Source of the DNA: Campylobacter coli
GTDB taxonomy: Bacteria; Campylobacterota; Campylobacteria; Campylobacterales; Campylobacteraceae
DNA: 64,000 bases
Direction: 5' to 3'
Assembly: GCA_039516895.1 (NCBI GenBank)
Contig: CP154437.1
Location: forward strand, 1,116,001-1,180,000
This document shows positions 41,720 to 52,661 of the stretch, piece by piece. The notes below the pieces were generated by a model. That model was not told the origin of the DNA and did not search any database. It saw only the letters and a program-made list of their open reading frames with translations. Made by a program: the position numbers and the translations under genes. Every line of letters starts with the position of its first letter. The first letter of the stretch is position 1.

Positions 41720-41873
41720 AGGTTTGCCTTCTGTTATAGAAATTTAAAATAAAAATATTTTTTTGTAATTGTAGCAGAAAAAAATTTAAATTTAGGTTTT
41801 TTATAGTCAATTAATTTTTAATTAAAGCATTTTCTTTTAAAATTTTTCTAAAAAACTTTCAAAAAGTAGGAAA

Positions 41874-43847
41874 ATGTTAGAACTTACAAGTGATTTTAAA
41901 CCAAGTCCTGATCAAAAACAAGCAATACAAGGTATTGTCAAAAGCATAAAAAAAGGTAATAAATATCAAACCCTGCTTGGCGTAACAGGAAGCGGAAAAA
42001 CTTTTACTATGGCAAATGTCATAAAAGAACTCAATATGCCAACTCTTATCATGAGCCACAATAAAAGCCTTTGTGCACAACTTTACAGCGAATTTAAAGG
42101 ATTTTTTTCTAACAATCATGTAGAATATTTTATTTCTTATTATGATTATTATCAGCCTGAAGCTTATATACCACGTACCGATGTTTTTATAGAAAAAGAC
42201 AGCTCTACAAATGAAGATCTAGAGCGCTTAAGACTTAGTGCAACCGCTTCGCTTTTAAGTTACGAAGATGTGGTTTGCATCGCTAGTGTTTCAGCTAATT
42301 ATGGGTTGGGAAATCCAAATGAATATATTGGAATGGTATTGATTTTTGAACTGGGCATGCAAATTTCACAAAAAGAACTTTTGAAAAAACTTGTAGATAT
42401 GGGCTATAAAAGAAATGATAATTTCTTTGATCGTGCAGATTTTCGCGTACAAGGTGATATTATAGATATTTATCCTGCTTATTATGAAGATGAAGTAGTA
42501 AGGCTTGAATTTTTCGGTGATGAGCTAGATGCAATGTATCATTATAATGTTTTAGAAAACAAAAAAGGTAAAGATTTAAAACGCTTTATACTTTATCCTA
42601 CAAGCCAATTTAGCGTAGGAGAAACTAGACTAAAGCAAGCTATTAAAGATATAAAGATAGAACTTAATGAGCGTTTGGCGCAATTTGAACATGAAAACAA
42701 GCTTGTAGAATACCAACGCCTTAAACAACGCGTTGAATTTGATCTTGAAATGCTTACAAGTACAGGAATGTGCAAAGGGGTTGAAAACTATGCTAGACAT
42801 TTAACAGGATTAAAAGAAGGAGATACACCTTATACACTTTTTGATTATTTTGCTATAAAAAATAGAAAATTTCTTGTTATTGTGGATGAAAGTCATGTTT
42901 CTTTGCCACAATTTCGCGGTATGTTTGCAGGAGATAGAAGCAGGAAACAAACTTTAGTAGATTATGGTTTTCGTCTTCCATCAGCTCTTGATAATCGCCC
43001 TTTAATGTTTGATGAATTTATCCATAAAGATTGTCAGTTTCTTTTTGTTTCAGCTACCCCTGCCCCACTTGAGCTTGAACTTAGTAAAGAAAATATCTTT
43101 CATCAAATCATGCGTCCAACAGGATTGCTTGATCCTTTGATAGAACTTAAAGATAGCGATAATCAAGTTGAAATTTTATTTGATGAAGCCAAAAAAGTTA
43201 TACAAAGAAATGAACGCGTTTTGGTTACTGTGCTGACTAAAAAACTAGCTGAAGAACTTACAAGATATTATTTAGAACTTGGCATTAAAGTAAAATACAT
43301 GCATTCAGATATTGATGCAATAGAGCGCAATGAAATCATAAGAGGCTTAAGAAGTGGTGCTTTTGATATGTTAATAGGCATAAATTTGCTTAGAGAAGGA
43401 CTTGATTTACCTGAGGTTTCGCTTATTGCCATTATGGATGCGGATAAGGAAGGTTTTTTAAGAAGCACTACAAGTTTAATTCAAACCATGGGAAGAGCCG
43501 CTAGAAATGTCAATGGTAAGGTTTTACTCTTTTGTAAAAAGATTACAAAATCCATGCAAGAAGCTATGGATACCACAAATGAGCGTCGCAAACTTCAAGA
43601 AGCTTATAATCAAAAACATAATATTACTCCAACTTCAGTCAAACGACATATTGAAGAAAGTTTAAAAAATGAAGAGAATTTGGGAGAAATTTATCGCAAA
43701 GGTAAAAAATTTGAAAAAATGCCTGCTAATGAAAGAGCTAAAATCATAAAAGAACTTCGCAAACAAATGCTTGAAGCTGCTAAAGCGCTCGAATTTGAAA
43801 AAGCAGCGGCTTTAAGAGATGAGATCAATAAATTAAAAGATTTATGA
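41874..43847 (+). CDS. uvrB: Excinuclease ABC subunit B
   Basis: The 657-residue DNA damage verification helicase of nucleotide excision repair. Walker A is [17 protein letters not shown] (about residues 34-50), the damage-probing beta hairpin is [16 protein letters not shown] near residue 84, helicase motifs follow ([38 protein letters not shown]), and the C-terminal UVR motif ([21 protein letters not shown]) contacts UvrC. It stands alone, with a weak TAAAAT box (41838-41843) and AGGA before ATG. Confidence 0.97.
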   Translation: MLELTSDFKPSPDQKQAIQGIVKSIKKGNKYQTLLGVTGSGKTFTMANVIKELNMPTLIMSHNKSLCAQLYSEFKGFFSNNHVEYFISYYDYYQPEAYIPRTDVFIEKDSSTNEDLERLRLSATASLLSYEDVVCIASVSANYGLGNPNEYIGMVLIFELGMQISQKELLKKLVDMGYKRNDNFFDRADFRVQGDIIDIYPAYYEDEVVRLEFFGDELDAMYHYNVLENKKGKDLKRFILYPTSQFSVGETRLKQAIKDIKIELNERLAQFEHENKLVEYQRLKQRVEFDLEMLTSTGMCKGVENYARHLTGLKEGDTPYTLFDYFAIKNRKFLVIVDESHVSLPQFRGMFAGDRSRKQTLVDYGFRLPSALDNRPLMFDEFIHKDCQFLFVSATPAPLELELSKENIFHQIMRPTGLLDPLIELKDSDNQVEILFDEAKKVIQRNERVLVTVLTKKLAEELTRYYLELGIKVKYMHSDIDAIERNEIIRGLRSGAFDMLIGINLLREGLDLPEVSLIAIMDADKEGFLRSTTSLIQTMGRAARNVNGKVLLFCKKITKSMQEAMDTTNERRKLQEAYNQKHNITPTSVKRHIEESLKNEENLGEIYRKGKKFEKMPANERAKIIKELRKQMLEAAKALEFEKAAALRDEINKLKDL

Positions 43848-43854
43848 TATTTTT

Positions 43855-43880
43855 ATTTTGCAGGAAAAATCCTGCAAAAT
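43855..43880. terminator. Shared terminator of uvrB and dcuB
   Basis: ATTTTGCAGGA (43855-43865) pairs with TCCTGCAAAAT (43870-43880) around AAAA between the two convergent stop codons. On the minus strand AAAAATATCAT follows, and on the plus strand ATTAAAG. It probably serves both genes. Confidence 0.75.
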
Positions 43881-43881
43881 A

Positions 43882-45306
43882 TTAAAGATATCCCGCTATT
43901 AAAGCTAAGAAATATCCCGCAACACAAGAACTAATCACACCTATAAGACCTGGTAAAATAAAACTATGATTGATAACAAATTTGCCTATATGAGTTGTAC
44001 CTGATCTATCAAATTGTATAGTAGCTAAGTCGCTTGGATAAGTTGGTAAAATATAATACCCATAGCAAGCTGCTGCAAAAGCCACGATAACACCTGGCTC
44101 AACACCTATTCCTAAAGCTAAAGGAACAAAAGCCGCAATAGCTGCTGCTTGAGAGTTTACAAATTTTGAAATAAGTAAAAGCATGATTGCATAAGTCCAA
44201 GGATAATCTACAACCACATCTCCAAGAGCTTTTTTCATCATAGGAGTATGAACAGCAAACATAGTATCAGCCATCCAAGAAATTCCAAAAACTGCAACAA
44301 GAGCTATCATACCGGATTTAAAAATCTCATTTGAACCGATTTTTTTCGCATCTGTTTTAGTAAAGATAATAATCAAAGAGCCCGCTAAAAGCATGAACAT
44401 TTGAATCACTGAGACCATAGATAAAACATCCATTTTAGGATTGCCTAAAGCATCTACTTGAGGGATACCATTTTTTACAACTTGTCCCCAATTTGGGCGT
44501 AAAGAATCAAATATACCCAATAAAGCCACCAATGCAATAGCTCCTAAGAAAATCCACATTGCAATCCAATTGCTTTTTGGAAGCTGAACACCTAAAAGTG
44601 TTTTAGAATCGCCATAAACATATTTTTTAAATTCAGGATCTTTAAGTTTTTCTTGAAAAACTTCATCTTTATCCAAATCCTTTCCCCTAAACCAAGAAAA
44701 AATTCCCACACATAAAACACCAAAAAGCGTACTAGGTATAGTAATTTGAAGAAGATTGATGTAGCCATCAAAACCTGCTAATTTATGCTCTGCATTTAAA
44801 AGCAAAGCTGTTAAACTCACAACTGCAACAGAAACAGGACTTGCAATAATACCCATTTGCGAAGATATAGAAGCTGCTGCCATAGGGCGTTCTGGACGAA
44901 TTCCATTTTTAATCGCTATGTCATAAATAATAGGCATGATAGTATAAACCACATGTCCTGTCCCACAAAGTATGGTTAAAAAGCAAGTTACAAAAGGAGC
45001 TAAAATGGTTAAGAATTTAGGATTGCGTCTTAAAATTCTTTCAGCTATTTGAAGCATCACATCAAGACCACCGCTTGCTTGTAAAGTCGCACTTGCAACG
45101 ACCACAGCTAAGATAGTAAGCATTACATCTATAGCAGGCTTTCCAGGCTTTATATGAAAAGCAAAAACAAGCATTAAAATACCTATACCTCCAAGTAAGC
45201 CAAGGGCTATACCACCTTTTTTCGCACCGTAAAAAAGACAAATTAAAACAATGATGATTTGTATTAAAAACTGAATACTCTCATCTAGACTGGTTAAAAA
45301 GTCCAT
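43882..45306 (-). CDS. dcuB: Anaerobic C4-dicarboxylate transporter
   Basis: The 474-residue polytopic protein of the Dcu family exchanges fumarate, succinate, aspartate and malate. The N-terminal half has [25 protein letters not shown] near residue 57, and [33 protein letters not shown] near residue 112 is family-typical, as is [23 protein letters not shown]. The C-terminal half has [19 protein letters not shown]. It is called dcuB by recalled position; DcuA and DcuB cannot be told apart confidently by reading. It should support fumarate respiration. It has its own promoter. Confidence 0.92.
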   Translation of the reverse strand: MDFLTSLDESIQFLIQIIIVLICLFYGAKKGGIALGLLGGIGILMLVFAFHIKPGKPAIDVMLTILAVVVASATLQASGGLDVMLQIAERILRRNPKFLTILAPFVTCFLTILCGTGHVVYTIMPIIYDIAIKNGIRPERPMAAASISSQMGIIASPVSVAVVSLTALLLNAEHKLAGFDGYINLLQITIPSTLFGVLCVGIFSWFRGKDLDKDEVFQEKLKDPEFKKYVYGDSKTLLGVQLPKSNWIAMWIFLGAIALVALLGIFDSLRPNWGQVVKNGIPQVDALGNPKMDVLSMVSVIQMFMLLAGSLIIIFTKTDAKKIGSNEIFKSGMIALVAVFGISWMADTMFAVHTPMMKKALGDVVVDYPWTYAIMLLLISKFVNSQAAAIAAFVPLALGIGVEPGVIVAFAAACYGYYILPTYPSDLATIQFDRSGTTHIGKFVINHSFILPGLIGVISSCVAGYFLALIAGYL

Positions 45307-45333
45307 TTTAACTCCTTTTATGGAATAAATTTA

Positions 45334-45361
45334 AAAATTGTTGTGATTATAACACAATTTT
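45334..45361 (-). promoter_or_regulatory. Promoter of dcuB with imperfect symmetry
   Basis: On the minus strand TGTTATAAT ends at 45346 (TATAAT 45351-45346), 39 bases before the dcuB start, which has AAAGGAG. The box is centred in an imperfect inverted repeat (AAATTGT ... ACAATTT), a possible operator. Confidence 0.55.
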
Positions 45362-45490
45362 AAATAAAAAAACATATAATTAAAATAATATACTAATGAA
45401 TATTAAAATATACATTAAAATATCATTAATACAAATTCAGTGTATTTTTATATTTTTGATTTCAAGATTAAAAAAGTGATAAATTGAGTA

Positions 45491-46741
45491 TTATCCTTCA
45501 AGTTCGTATAATTTTTTTCTATCTGTTGAACTTGGTATATTTAAGTGTTTACGATATTTAGTAATAGTGCGTCGTCCTATATCGACTTTAAATTCTTTTT
45601 TGATCAATTCTAGAATTTTACTATCGCTTAAAGGCTTTAAACGATTTTCATTTTTAACTAAATTTGCGACAAAGTCCTTAACACCGACATTTGAAGTCTC
45701 GCCCTCTTCATCAAGCGCAAAAGCAAAAAAATCACGCAAAGGGATAAGTCCCCTATCGCAACTTAGATATTTATTTGCCACTGCCCTTGAAATGGTTGAA
45801 GCATTACGCTCTAAATCAAGAGCTAGATCTTTAAAAGTCATAGGTTTAATATCTTTACCCATGAAAAAATCATATTGATATTCTACTATCATAAGTCCTA
45901 TTTTATAAAGCGTTGCTTTTCTCATCGTTAAAGCATCGACTAAATTTTTTGCTTCTTTTATGTAGTGATTTAAATATTCATGATTTAAACCATCAGTTTC
46001 AATAGAAATTTCAGGATAATAATCATCATTAATTTTTACCTTGATTTCATTATTTTCCCTATAAACAAAGATATCAGGTATAATAACGCGAGAATCTTCA
46101 AAATACTCCAAAAAAGGCGGTATACTAAAACGCTTAAAAATCGCTAATGCCTCTTTATACAAGGACTCTTTAGTATAATTTTGTATATTTTCAAAATCTT
46201 GAATAAGCATTTTACAAAAATCATAAAGCTCTGCATCAAGTTCTATATTTTCTAATGCAAATAAAAACGCTTCTTTATAATCTTTTGCCCCCACTCCCAC
46301 AGGATCAAGAAATTTAAATCTTGCTCTTATGCGCTCTATTTCATTTATATCATAATCTTTTAAAATTTCTTCATCGTATTCAAAATATCCCTCATGATTT
46401 AAGCATTCTATGATTTTACCTGCAAGTTCTTGGGATTTATTTGTAGGAAAAAGAGGAGGTATAATCTGTTCGCTTAAAAGTTCATATACACTTTTTGTGG
46501 CAAAACCTTTATTGTCCACAAATGCTGAATTTACATTGCGTTTATAAAAAGAATCAAAATAATTCTTATTATGCTCGTGGGTTTGAATGGGTTCTTGAAC
46601 ACTTAAAAAAGGATTTTCCTCGGCAAATTTATCTAAATTTTCTTTTAAATCTTCTATATTTGCTTGTAATATAGGCAACCATGAACGCAGAGTTTGAGAA
46701 ATCTTGGTTTTAGGAGCTTGGGTAATCTTTTGCCTTAACAT
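45491..46741 (-). CDS. rpoN: RNA polymerase sigma-54 factor
   Basis: The 416-residue sigma-54 has the Gln-rich activator-contact N terminus (LRQKITQAPKTKISQTLRSWLP), the core-binding middle with DPVGVGAKDYKEAF near residue 147, the helix-turn-helix MTFKDLALDLERNASTISRAVANK near residue 300, and the C-terminal RpoN box GRRTITKYRKHLNI that reads the -24 element. The start is ATG 46741, directly overlapping the lptB stop (TGATG); a preceding TTG would add only one residue. Its targets flgG2 and flgH lie in this same window. Confidence 0.96.
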   Translation of the reverse strand: MLRQKITQAPKTKISQTLRSWLPILQANIEDLKENLDKFAEENPFLSVQEPIQTHEHNKNYFDSFYKRNVNSAFVDNKGFATKSVYELLSEQIIPPLFPTNKSQELAGKIIECLNHEGYFEYDEEILKDYDINEIERIRARFKFLDPVGVGAKDYKEAFLFALENIELDAELYDFCKMLIQDFENIQNYTKESLYKEALAIFKRFSIPPFLEYFEDSRVIIPDIFVYRENNEIKVKINDDYYPEISIETDGLNHEYLNHYIKEAKNLVDALTMRKATLYKIGLMIVEYQYDFFMGKDIKPMTFKDLALDLERNASTISRAVANKYLSCDRGLIPLRDFFAFALDEEGETSNVGVKDFVANLVKNENRLKPLSDSKILELIKKEFKVDIGRRTITKYRKHLNIPSSTDRKKLYELEG

Positions 46742-47469
46742 CAATCAAGGAGTTTAAACTCCGCTCCTAAATAGTATTTTTTAACATCTTTATTATTTGC
46801 TATTTCTTCAGCATTTCCGCTTGCGAGCAAAGAGCCTGATCTTATCACATAAGCTCTATCACAAATTGCCAAAGTTTCACGAACATTATGATCGGTAATT
46901 AAAATTCCAATATCAAGCTTTTTAAGCTCATTGATAAGACTTTGAATTTCAGCTACCGCGATAGGATCCACTCCAGCAAAAGGCTCATCAAGAAGCAAAA
47001 ATTTAGGCTCACACATCAAAGATCTTGCGATTTCACACCGCCTTCTTTCCCCGCCACTTAAGCTCAAACCTTTTCTTAAACGAATAGGTTCTATACTTAA
47101 AAGTTCGAGCATTTGCTCCACTTTTTCATGTAAAATTTTCTTATCTTTGTAAAAAATTTGAGCAGCTAAAAGCAAATTATCTTCAACGCTTAAATCCTTA
47201 AAAATGCTGCTTTCTTGAGGTAAGTAACCTATGCCCAGCCTTGCTCGTTTATTTAAAGGCTCTTTAGTAATATCCAAACCATCTAAAAGCACTTTTCCGC
47301 TACTTGGAGCTATAAGTCCACATATCATATAAAATGTAGTTGTTTTTCCCGCTCCATTAGGTCCTAAAAGTCCAACAACTTCACCACTATTTAGTTCTAA
47401 GGATATACCTTGGATAATCTTTGTTTTTTTAATAATTTTTTCTAAATTTACAATTTCTAATTTACTCAT
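46741..47469 (-). CDS. lptB: LPS export ABC transporter ATPase
   Basis: The 242-residue ATPase powers lipopolysaccharide extraction from the inner membrane. It has Walker A GLLGPNGAGKTTTFYMICG (about residues 33-51), Q-loop YLPQESSIFKDLSVEDNLL, signature LSGGERRR near residue 138, Walker B FLLLDEPFAGVD near residue 157, and H-loop ITDHNVRET near residue 191. The close similarity to LptB includes the conserved rpoN neighbour. lptA and lptC are 12 kb away in the window; the membrane subunits LptF/G are not present. Confidence 0.95.
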   Translation of the reverse strand: MSKLEIVNLEKIIKKTKIIQGISLELNSGEVVGLLGPNGAGKTTTFYMICGLIAPSSGKVLLDGLDITKEPLNKRARLGIGYLPQESSIFKDLSVEDNLLLAAQIFYKDKKILHEKVEQMLELLSIEPIRLRKGLSLSGGERRRCEIARSLMCEPKFLLLDEPFAGVDPIAVAEIQSLINELKKLDIGILITDHNVRETLAICDRAYVIRSGSLLASGNAEEIANNKDVKKYYLGAEFKLLD

Positions 47470-47869
47470 GAATTACATACTTTCTTTTATTATCTTCTAC
47501 ACTGATTTTTATTTCCAAGGTAGGAATTCCAAGTTTTAGCAAAGCTTTTTTTAAATTCTCATCCCCCCATTCAACCAAATGCAAGCCCTCTTCAAAAAAA
47601 TTCTCAAACAAACCATTTTTTAAAAGTCCTTCCAAACCCTCTTGATATATATCATAATGATAAACACATATATCTTGATTTTCATATTTTTGCATGATAG
47701 AAAAGGTGGGAGAATCTACTTTCTCATCTAAATTTAAAAAGCTCACCCAAGCTTGCACTAGGCTTGTTTTACCACTGGCTAATTCTCCTTGCAATAAAAC
47801 AACACCTTGCTTTGGTAAAGTTTGGAGCATTGTTTTTAATTCATCTTTGGCTAAAACAAATTCTTTCAT
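47462..47869 (-). CDS. tsaE: tRNA threonylcarbamoyladenosine ATPase TsaE
   Basis: The 135-residue P-loop protein is needed for t6A37 modification of tRNAs. Walker A is LLQGELASGKTSLVQAWV (about residues 25-42), followed by DSPTFSIMQKYE and YHYDIYQEG, then LVEWGDEN near residue 98. It works with TsaB and TsaD, whose genes are not in the window. It overlaps lptB by eight bases and the S4 protein by four. Confidence 0.93.
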   Translation of the reverse strand: MKEFVLAKDELKTMLQTLPKQGVVLLQGELASGKTSLVQAWVSFLNLDEKVDSPTFSIMQKYENQDICVYHYDIYQEGLEGLLKNGLFENFFEEGLHLVEWGDENLKKALLKLGIPTLEIKISVEDNKRKYVIHE

Positions 47870-48111
47870 AATTTCACCACATACTCGCTTTGTGCATTTT
47901 TTGGAATATTTTTAGTAGTAGGTAAAGCCAAAACCTTATATTCTTGCGTATAATCAGTAAAATGCAAAGTGATAATATCTCCTACTTTAACCTCTTTGCT
48001 CGCTTTCACTATCACTCCATTAATCCCCACTACACCACTTCTACACATATCCTCAGAAATAGCTCTTCTTTTAGTAATATTAACCGCATTTAAAAATTTA
48101 TCTACTCTCAT
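47866..48111 (-). CDS. Small S4-domain RNA-binding protein (Hsp15/RqcP-like)
   Basis: The 81-residue product is almost entirely an S4 domain: RVDKFLNAVNITKRRAISED, then SGVVGINGVIVKASKEVKVGDIITLHF. The short length and motif pattern match Hsp15 (heat-shock, blocked 50S rescue) and Bacillus RqcP (C-terminal tailing); both act on obstructed large subunits, so ribosome rescue is a fair inference. The start is set at ATG 48111 because homology begins there; a longer TTG-started frame from 48162 adds unrelated residues. A -10 box lies only nine bases before the start, so the mRNA may be leaderless. Confidence 0.85.
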   Translation of the reverse strand: MRVDKFLNAVNITKRRAISEDMCRSGVVGINGVIVKASKEVKVGDIITLHFTDYTQEYKVLALPTTKNIPKNAQSEYVVKL

Positions 48112-48119
48112 AGTACAGA

Positions 48120-48132
48120 ATTTTACCAAAAA
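48120..48132 (-). promoter_or_regulatory. -10 box placed directly before the S4 gene
   Basis: On the minus strand TTTTTTTGGTAAAAT ends at 48120, nine bases before the A of the ATG at 48111. Transcription would begin at or within one or two bases of the start codon. No ribosome binding site is visible. Confidence 0.6.
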
Positions 48133-48211
48133 AATTAAATTTTTAAAACCCATTTTATCCAAACTAGCCTTTCTTCATCAATTTAAAAACTTTTCTTTAA
48201 TGAATTTTGGA

Positions 48212-48217
48212 TACAAT
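48212..48217 (+). promoter_or_regulatory. -10 box for argG
   Basis: TTTTGGATACAAT has TACAAT at 48212-48217, 35 bases before ATG 48253. AAAGGA (48241-48246) follows. The argG-to-GspM-like string probably starts here. Confidence 0.65.
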
Positions 48218-48252
48218 TTAACAATTAAATCAATATTAACAAAGGATACTCT

Positions 48253-49473
48253 ATGAAAAATGAAGTAAAAAAAGTCGTTTTGGCATATTCTGGCGGACTT
48301 GATACAAGTATTATTTTAAAATGGCTTCAAGATGAATACAAATGCGAAGTAGTAACTTTTACAGCAGATATTGGACAAGGTGAAGAGCTTGAACCTGCTA
48401 GAAAAAAAGCTCTTTCATTGGGGATTAAAGAAGAAAATGTTTTCATTAAAGATTTAAGAGAAGAATTTGTTAAAGATTATGTATTTCCTATGTTTAGAGC
48501 CAATACCATTTATGAAGGTGAATACTTACTTGGAACTAGCATAGCAAGACCTTTGATTGCAAAAACTCAAGCGCAAATTGCTCTACAAACAGGTGCTGAT
48601 GCGGTAAGTCATGGAGCTACAGGTAAAGGAAATGATCAAGTGCGTTTTGAATTAGGCTATCTAGCTTTTAATCCTGATTTAAAAATCATCGCTCCTTGGC
48701 GCGAATGGGATTTAAACAGCCGTGAAAAACTCTTAGCTTATGCACAAAAACATGGCATTGATATTTCTAAGAAAAAAGGAAAATCCCCTTATTCTATGGA
48801 TGCAAATTTACTTCATATTTCTTACGAGGGACTTGTTTTAGAAGATCCTGCGCACGCGCCTGAAGAGGATATGTGGAGATGGAGCAAAAGCCCAAAAGAA
48901 GCGCCAAATGAAAGTGAAATTATAGAACTTGATTTTCAAAAGGGAGATTTAGTTGCGATCAATGGAGAGCATTTAAGTCCTGCTGGGCTTTTAAGCAAAC
49001 TTAACGAGCTTGGTGCAAAACATGGCATAGGACGCCTTGATATAGTAGAAAATCGCTATGTGGGAATGAAAAGTCGTGGCTGCTATGAAACACCAGGAGG
49101 AACTATACTCTTAAAAGCACACCGTGCTATTGAAAGTATTACACTAGATAGAGAAGCTGCGCATTTAAAAGATGAGCTTATGCCAAAATATGCAAGTTTG
49201 ATTTATAATGGCTATTGGTTCTCACCTGAAAGAATGATGCTTCAAGCCCTAATCGATGAATCTCAAAAACATGCCAATGGTAGAGTAAAACTTGAACTTT
49301 ATAAAGGCAATGTAATGGTTATAGGCCGAGAAAGTGCTAATGATAGCTTATTTAATGCAGCTTATTGCACCTTTGAAGAAGATGAAGTATACAATCAAAA
49401 AGACGCAGCAGGTTTTATCAAACTGAATGCTTTACGTTTTATTATCGCGGGAAAAAACGGAAGAAAATTTTAA
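48253..49473 (+). CDS. argG: Argininosuccinate synthase
   Basis: The 406-residue enzyme joins citrulline and aspartate with ATP in arginine synthesis. It shows the ATP pyrophosphatase N terminus [18 protein letters not shown] (residues 8-25), [19 protein letters not shown] near residue 116, [18 protein letters not shown] near residue 176, and [10 protein letters not shown] near residue 275. It is followed by rplI after 14 bases, so the arginine gene shares a transcript with ribosome and protease genes. argH is not adjacent. Confidence 0.97.
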   Translation: MKNEVKKVVLAYSGGLDTSIILKWLQDEYKCEVVTFTADIGQGEELEPARKKALSLGIKEENVFIKDLREEFVKDYVFPMFRANTIYEGEYLLGTSIARPLIAKTQAQIALQTGADAVSHGATGKGNDQVRFELGYLAFNPDLKIIAPWREWDLNSREKLLAYAQKHGIDISKKKGKSPYSMDANLLHISYEGLVLEDPAHAPEEDMWRWSKSPKEAPNESEIIELDFQKGDLVAINGEHLSPAGLLSKLNELGAKHGIGRLDIVENRYVGMKSRGCYETPGGTILLKAHRAIESITLDREAAHLKDELMPKYASLIYNGYWFSPERMMLQALIDESQKHANGRVKLELYKGNVMVIGRESANDSLFNAAYCTFEEDEVYNQKDAAGFIKLNALRFIIAGKNGRKF

Positions 49474-49487
49474 ACAAGGATTAAAAA

Positions 49488-49931
49488 ATGAAAGTATTAT
49501 TAATCAAAGATGTTAAAGCTCTTGGAAAAGCAGGTGAAATCAAAGAAGTAAAAGATGGTTATGGTCAAAATTTTCTCATTGCTAAAGGCTTTGCTAAGGC
49601 AGCAACAAATGAGGTTTTAAGAAAATACGAAAGCGACAAGAAAAAAGAAGCGGAGAATTTACGCTTTGAGCTTGCAAACTTAGAAAAACTAAAAGAAGAG
49701 CTTAGTAAAGTTACGCTTGAAATTTCAAAGCCTGTAGGAGCTAATGGAAGTTTATTTGGTGGGGTAACTAAAGATGAAATTGCCCATGCTTTAAAAGAGC
49801 AAACCCATATAGAAATCGATAAAAAAAGCTTGGAGTGCGATACCCTAAAAAGCCTTGGCACTCATGAAGTCAGCGTTAAATTAGGTCATGCTATCCATGC
49901 AAAATTTAATATAAACATAAAGGCTGAATAA
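49488..49931 (+). CDS. rplI: Ribosomal protein bL9
   Basis: The 147-residue large-subunit protein has the two-domain L9 form: [36 protein letters not shown] (N-domain), then a long basic helix, and the C-domain with [21 protein letters not shown]. It overlaps the hslV start as TAATG. Confidence 0.96.
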   Translation: MKVLLIKDVKALGKAGEIKEVKDGYGQNFLIAKGFAKAATNEVLRKYESDKKKEAENLRFELANLEKLKEELSKVTLEISKPVGANGSLFGGVTKDEIAHALKEQTHIEIDKKSLECDTLKSLGTHEVSVKLGHAIHAKFNINIKAE

Positions 49932-50473
49932 TGTTTCATGCAACAACTATTTTAGCTTACAAAGGCAAAAACAAATCCGTAATCGGCGGAGATGGTCAAG
50001 TAAGCTTTGGTAATACTGTTTTAAAAGGTAATGCAGTAAAAATAAGAAAACTCAATAATGGCAAAGTTTTAGCAGGTTTTGCAGGATCAACAGCCGATGC
50101 TTTTAATCTTTTTGATATGTTTGAAAATCTACTTCAAAGTTCTAAGGGTGATCTTTTAAAAGCAGCGATTGATTTTTCTAAAGAATGGCGAAAGGATAAA
50201 TATCTAAGAAAACTCGAAGCTATGATGCTAGTACTTGATAGAAATCATATTTTCTTACTTTCGGGCACAGGCGATGTAGTCGAGCCTGAAGATGGACAAA
50301 TCGCTGCCATAGGAAGCGGTGGAAATTACGCGCTTTCAGCAGCTAGAGCTTTAGCAAAACATGCAAATTTAGATGAAGAAGAACTGGTTAAATCAAGCCT
50401 TCAAATCGCAGGTGAAATTTGCATTTATACCAATACCAATATAAAAACTTATGTAATTGAGGATGAAAAATGA
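49931..50473 (+). CDS. hslV: ATP-dependent protease peptidase HslV
   Basis: The 180-residue proteasome-like peptidase has [13 protein letters not shown] at the N terminus, then [25 protein letters not shown] and [16 protein letters not shown]. The catalytic N-terminal threonine of E. coli HslV follows Met directly, but here it is residue 5, after a MFHA extension, so more than the initiator Met must be removed. The same extension exists in Helicobacter by recollection. It is coupled to hslU (ATGA overlap) and works with it as a heat-shock protease. Confidence 0.95.
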   Translation: MFHATTILAYKGKNKSVIGGDGQVSFGNTVLKGNAVKIRKLNNGKVLAGFAGSTADAFNLFDMFENLLQSSKGDLLKAAIDFSKEWRKDKYLRKLEAMMLVLDRNHIFLLSGTGDVVEPEDGQIAAIGSGGNYALSAARALAKHANLDEEELVKSSLQIAGEICIYTNTNIKTYVIEDEK

Positions 50474-51789
50474 ATTTAACTCCTAAAGAAATCGTTAAAT
50501 TTTTAGATGATTATGTCATAGGACAAAAAAAAGCTAAAAAAATTATAGCAATAGCTCTAAGAAACCGCTATCGTAGAATGCAACTCAGCCCTGAACTCCA
50601 AGATGATATAGTGCCAAAAAATATCCTTATGATAGGATCAACAGGTGTGGGCAAAACTGAAATTGCAAGGCGTTTGGCTAAGATGATGGGCTTTCCTTTT
50701 ATCAAAATCGAAGCAAGTAAATACACAGAAGTAGGCTTTGTAGGTCGCGATGTAGAAAGTATGGTAAGAGATCTTGCAAATGCAGCTTTAAATTTGGTAA
50801 AAAATGAACAAAGAGAAAAAAATAAAGATAAAATCGATGAATTTATAGAAAATAAAATTTTAGAAAAACTTCTTCCCCCTTTGCCTAAAGGTATCAGTGA
50901 TGAAAAACAAGAAGAGTATAAAAATAGCCTTGAAAAAATGAGAACAAAACTTAGAAATGGGGATTTAGATGAAAGTGTGATAGAGATAGAAATTTCACAA
51001 AGCATGTTTGATACAAATCCTAATTTACCACCTGAAATGGGAGCAATGCAAGATATAGTTAAAGTTATAGGCGTTGGCAGTAAAAAAGTCAAAAAAGAAA
51101 TGAAAATTAAAGATGCCAAAAATGCTCTTAAAAATGAAGCTGGAGAGAAAATTTTAGATCAAGAAAGTATCAAAAGTGAAGCTTTAAAAAGAGCAGAAAA
51201 TGAAGGAATTATTTTTATAGATGAGATTGATAAAATTGCAGTTTCAAGCGGAAATTCAAATCGTCAAGATCCAAGCAAAGAGGGTGTGCAAAGAGATTTA
51301 CTTCCTATAGTTGAAGGCTCAAGTGTGCAAACAAAAATCGGCACTTTAAAAACTGATCATATCCTTTTTATAGCAGCAGGAGCTTTCCATCTTAGCAAAC
51401 CAAGCGATTTAATCCCTGAACTTCAAGGTCGCTTCCCTTTAAGGGTGGAGCTAGATAGTCTTGATGATAAAGCACTTTATGAAATTTTAACACGCCCTAA
51501 AAATTCACTTTTAAAACAATACGAACAACTTTTAAAAACTGAAAATTTAGAACTTGAATTTGATGATGAAGCGATCAAAGAGATTGCAAAAATTGCTTCT
51601 AAGGCTAATGAAGAAATGCAAGATATAGGCGCTAGACGCTTGCATACGGTTATAGAAAAATTGCTCGAAGATCTAAGTTTTGAAGCAGATGAATATGCGG
51701 GTAAAAAATTCGTAGTTGATAAAAAAATGGTAGAAGAAAAACTCGGAGATATTATAGAAAATAAAGATCTTGCAAGGTATATTTTGTGA
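50470..51789 (+). CDS. hslU: ATP-dependent protease ATPase HslU
   Basis: The 439-residue AAA+ unfoldase feeds substrates to HslV. It begins [21 protein letters not shown], has Walker [19 protein letters not shown] (about residues 54-71) and [20 protein letters not shown], the intermediate domain (about residues 110-230), Walker [13 protein letters not shown] near residue 248, and the sensor GRFPLRVEL. The C terminus [13 protein letters not shown] is the HslV-activating tail. It overlaps era by four bases. Confidence 0.97.
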   Translation: MNLTPKEIVKFLDDYVIGQKKAKKIIAIALRNRYRRMQLSPELQDDIVPKNILMIGSTGVGKTEIARRLAKMMGFPFIKIEASKYTEVGFVGRDVESMVRDLANAALNLVKNEQREKNKDKIDEFIENKILEKLLPPLPKGISDEKQEEYKNSLEKMRTKLRNGDLDESVIEIEISQSMFDTNPNLPPEMGAMQDIVKVIGVGSKKVKKEMKIKDAKNALKNEAGEKILDQESIKSEALKRAENEGIIFIDEIDKIAVSSGNSNRQDPSKEGVQRDLLPIVEGSSVQTKIGTLKTDHILFIAAGAFHLSKPSDLIPELQGRFPLRVELDSLDDKALYEILTRPKNSLLKQYEQLLKTENLELEFDDEAIKEIAKIASKANEEMQDIGARRLHTVIEKLLEDLSFEADEYAGKKFVVDKKMVEEKLGDIIENKDLARYIL

Positions 51790-52661
51790 AAAGCGGCTTT
51801 GTTAGCATCATAGGGCGTACCAACGCGGGGAAAAGTACTCTTATTAATTCCTTGCTAGAAGAAAAAATCGCCCTAGTTTCGCACAAACAAAACGCCACAA
51901 GGCGTAAAATCAAAGCTATAGTCATGAACGGTGAAGATCAGATCATCTTTATAGATACACCTGGTCTTCATGAAAGCAAAGCAACACTTAATCAATTTCT
52001 TATCCAAAGCGCTATAAAATCTATGGGTGATTGCGATGTTATCTTGTTTGTTGCTAGTATTTTTGACAGTGTAAAAGATTATGAAAATTTCCTAAGCTTA
52101 AACCCCAAAGTTCCTCATATCATCGTTCTTAACAAAGTGGATCTAGCTGATAATGGCGCACTTTTAAAAAAACTCAACGAATATGCAAAATTCAGTGAGC
52201 ATTTTAAGGCTATTTTGCCTTATTCTTGCAAGAAAAAGAGTTATCAAAAACCATTGCTAAATGAGCTATGTAAGCTCTTACCTGAACATGAACATTTTTA
52301 TGATAGTGAATTTTTAACTCCTAGTTCTCAAAAGGATATTTTTAGAGAATTTATACTTGAAAGTATTTATGAAAATTTAAGCGAAGAATTACCTTATTCT
52401 TGTGAAATTATGATAAAAAATACCAAAGAAACACCCAATCTTTTTATCATCGATGCACGAATCATCACCGATACAAATTCCCATAAAGCTATGCTTATAG
52501 GAAAAGATGGAGCAACACTTAAAAGAATAGGCAAAGATGCGAGATTTAAAATCTCAAAACTCATTCAAAATAAAGTGCTTTTAAAGCTTTTTGTCGTTGT
52601 AAAGAAAAATTGGCAAAAAGATGAAGTTTTTCTTAAAAAAATTCTAAATTATGAAGAATAA
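51786..52661 (+). CDS. era: Era GTPase, ribosome assembly
   Basis: The 291-residue GTPase binds 16S rRNA near its 3' end in 30S maturation. Walker A is [16 protein letters not shown] (about residues 9-24), followed by [17 protein letters not shown], and [10 protein letters not shown] near residue 117. The KH domain (about residues 200-290) has [15 protein letters not shown]. The start is GTG, overlapping the hslU stop as GTGA. It overlaps the GspL-like gene by 11 bases. Confidence 0.95.
   Translation: MKSGFVSIIGRTNAGKSTLINSLLEEKIALVSHKQNATRRKIKAIVMNGEDQIIFIDTPGLHESKATLNQFLIQSAIKSMGDCDVILFVASIFDSVKDYENFLSLNPKVPHIIVLNKVDLADNGALLKKLNEYAKFSEHFKAILPYSCKKKSYQKPLLNELCKLLPEHEHFYDSEFLTPSSQKDIFREFILESIYENLSEELPYSCEIMIKNTKETPNLFIIDARIITDTNSHKAMLIGKDGATLKRIGKDARFKISKLIQNKVLLKLFVVVKKNWQKDEVFLKKILNYEE

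Noticed and set aside
50568-51119. Long open frame on the minus strand across hslU
   Set aside because: It mirrors a clear HslU coding region, and its product is a serine/leucine-rich composition typical of antisense frames.
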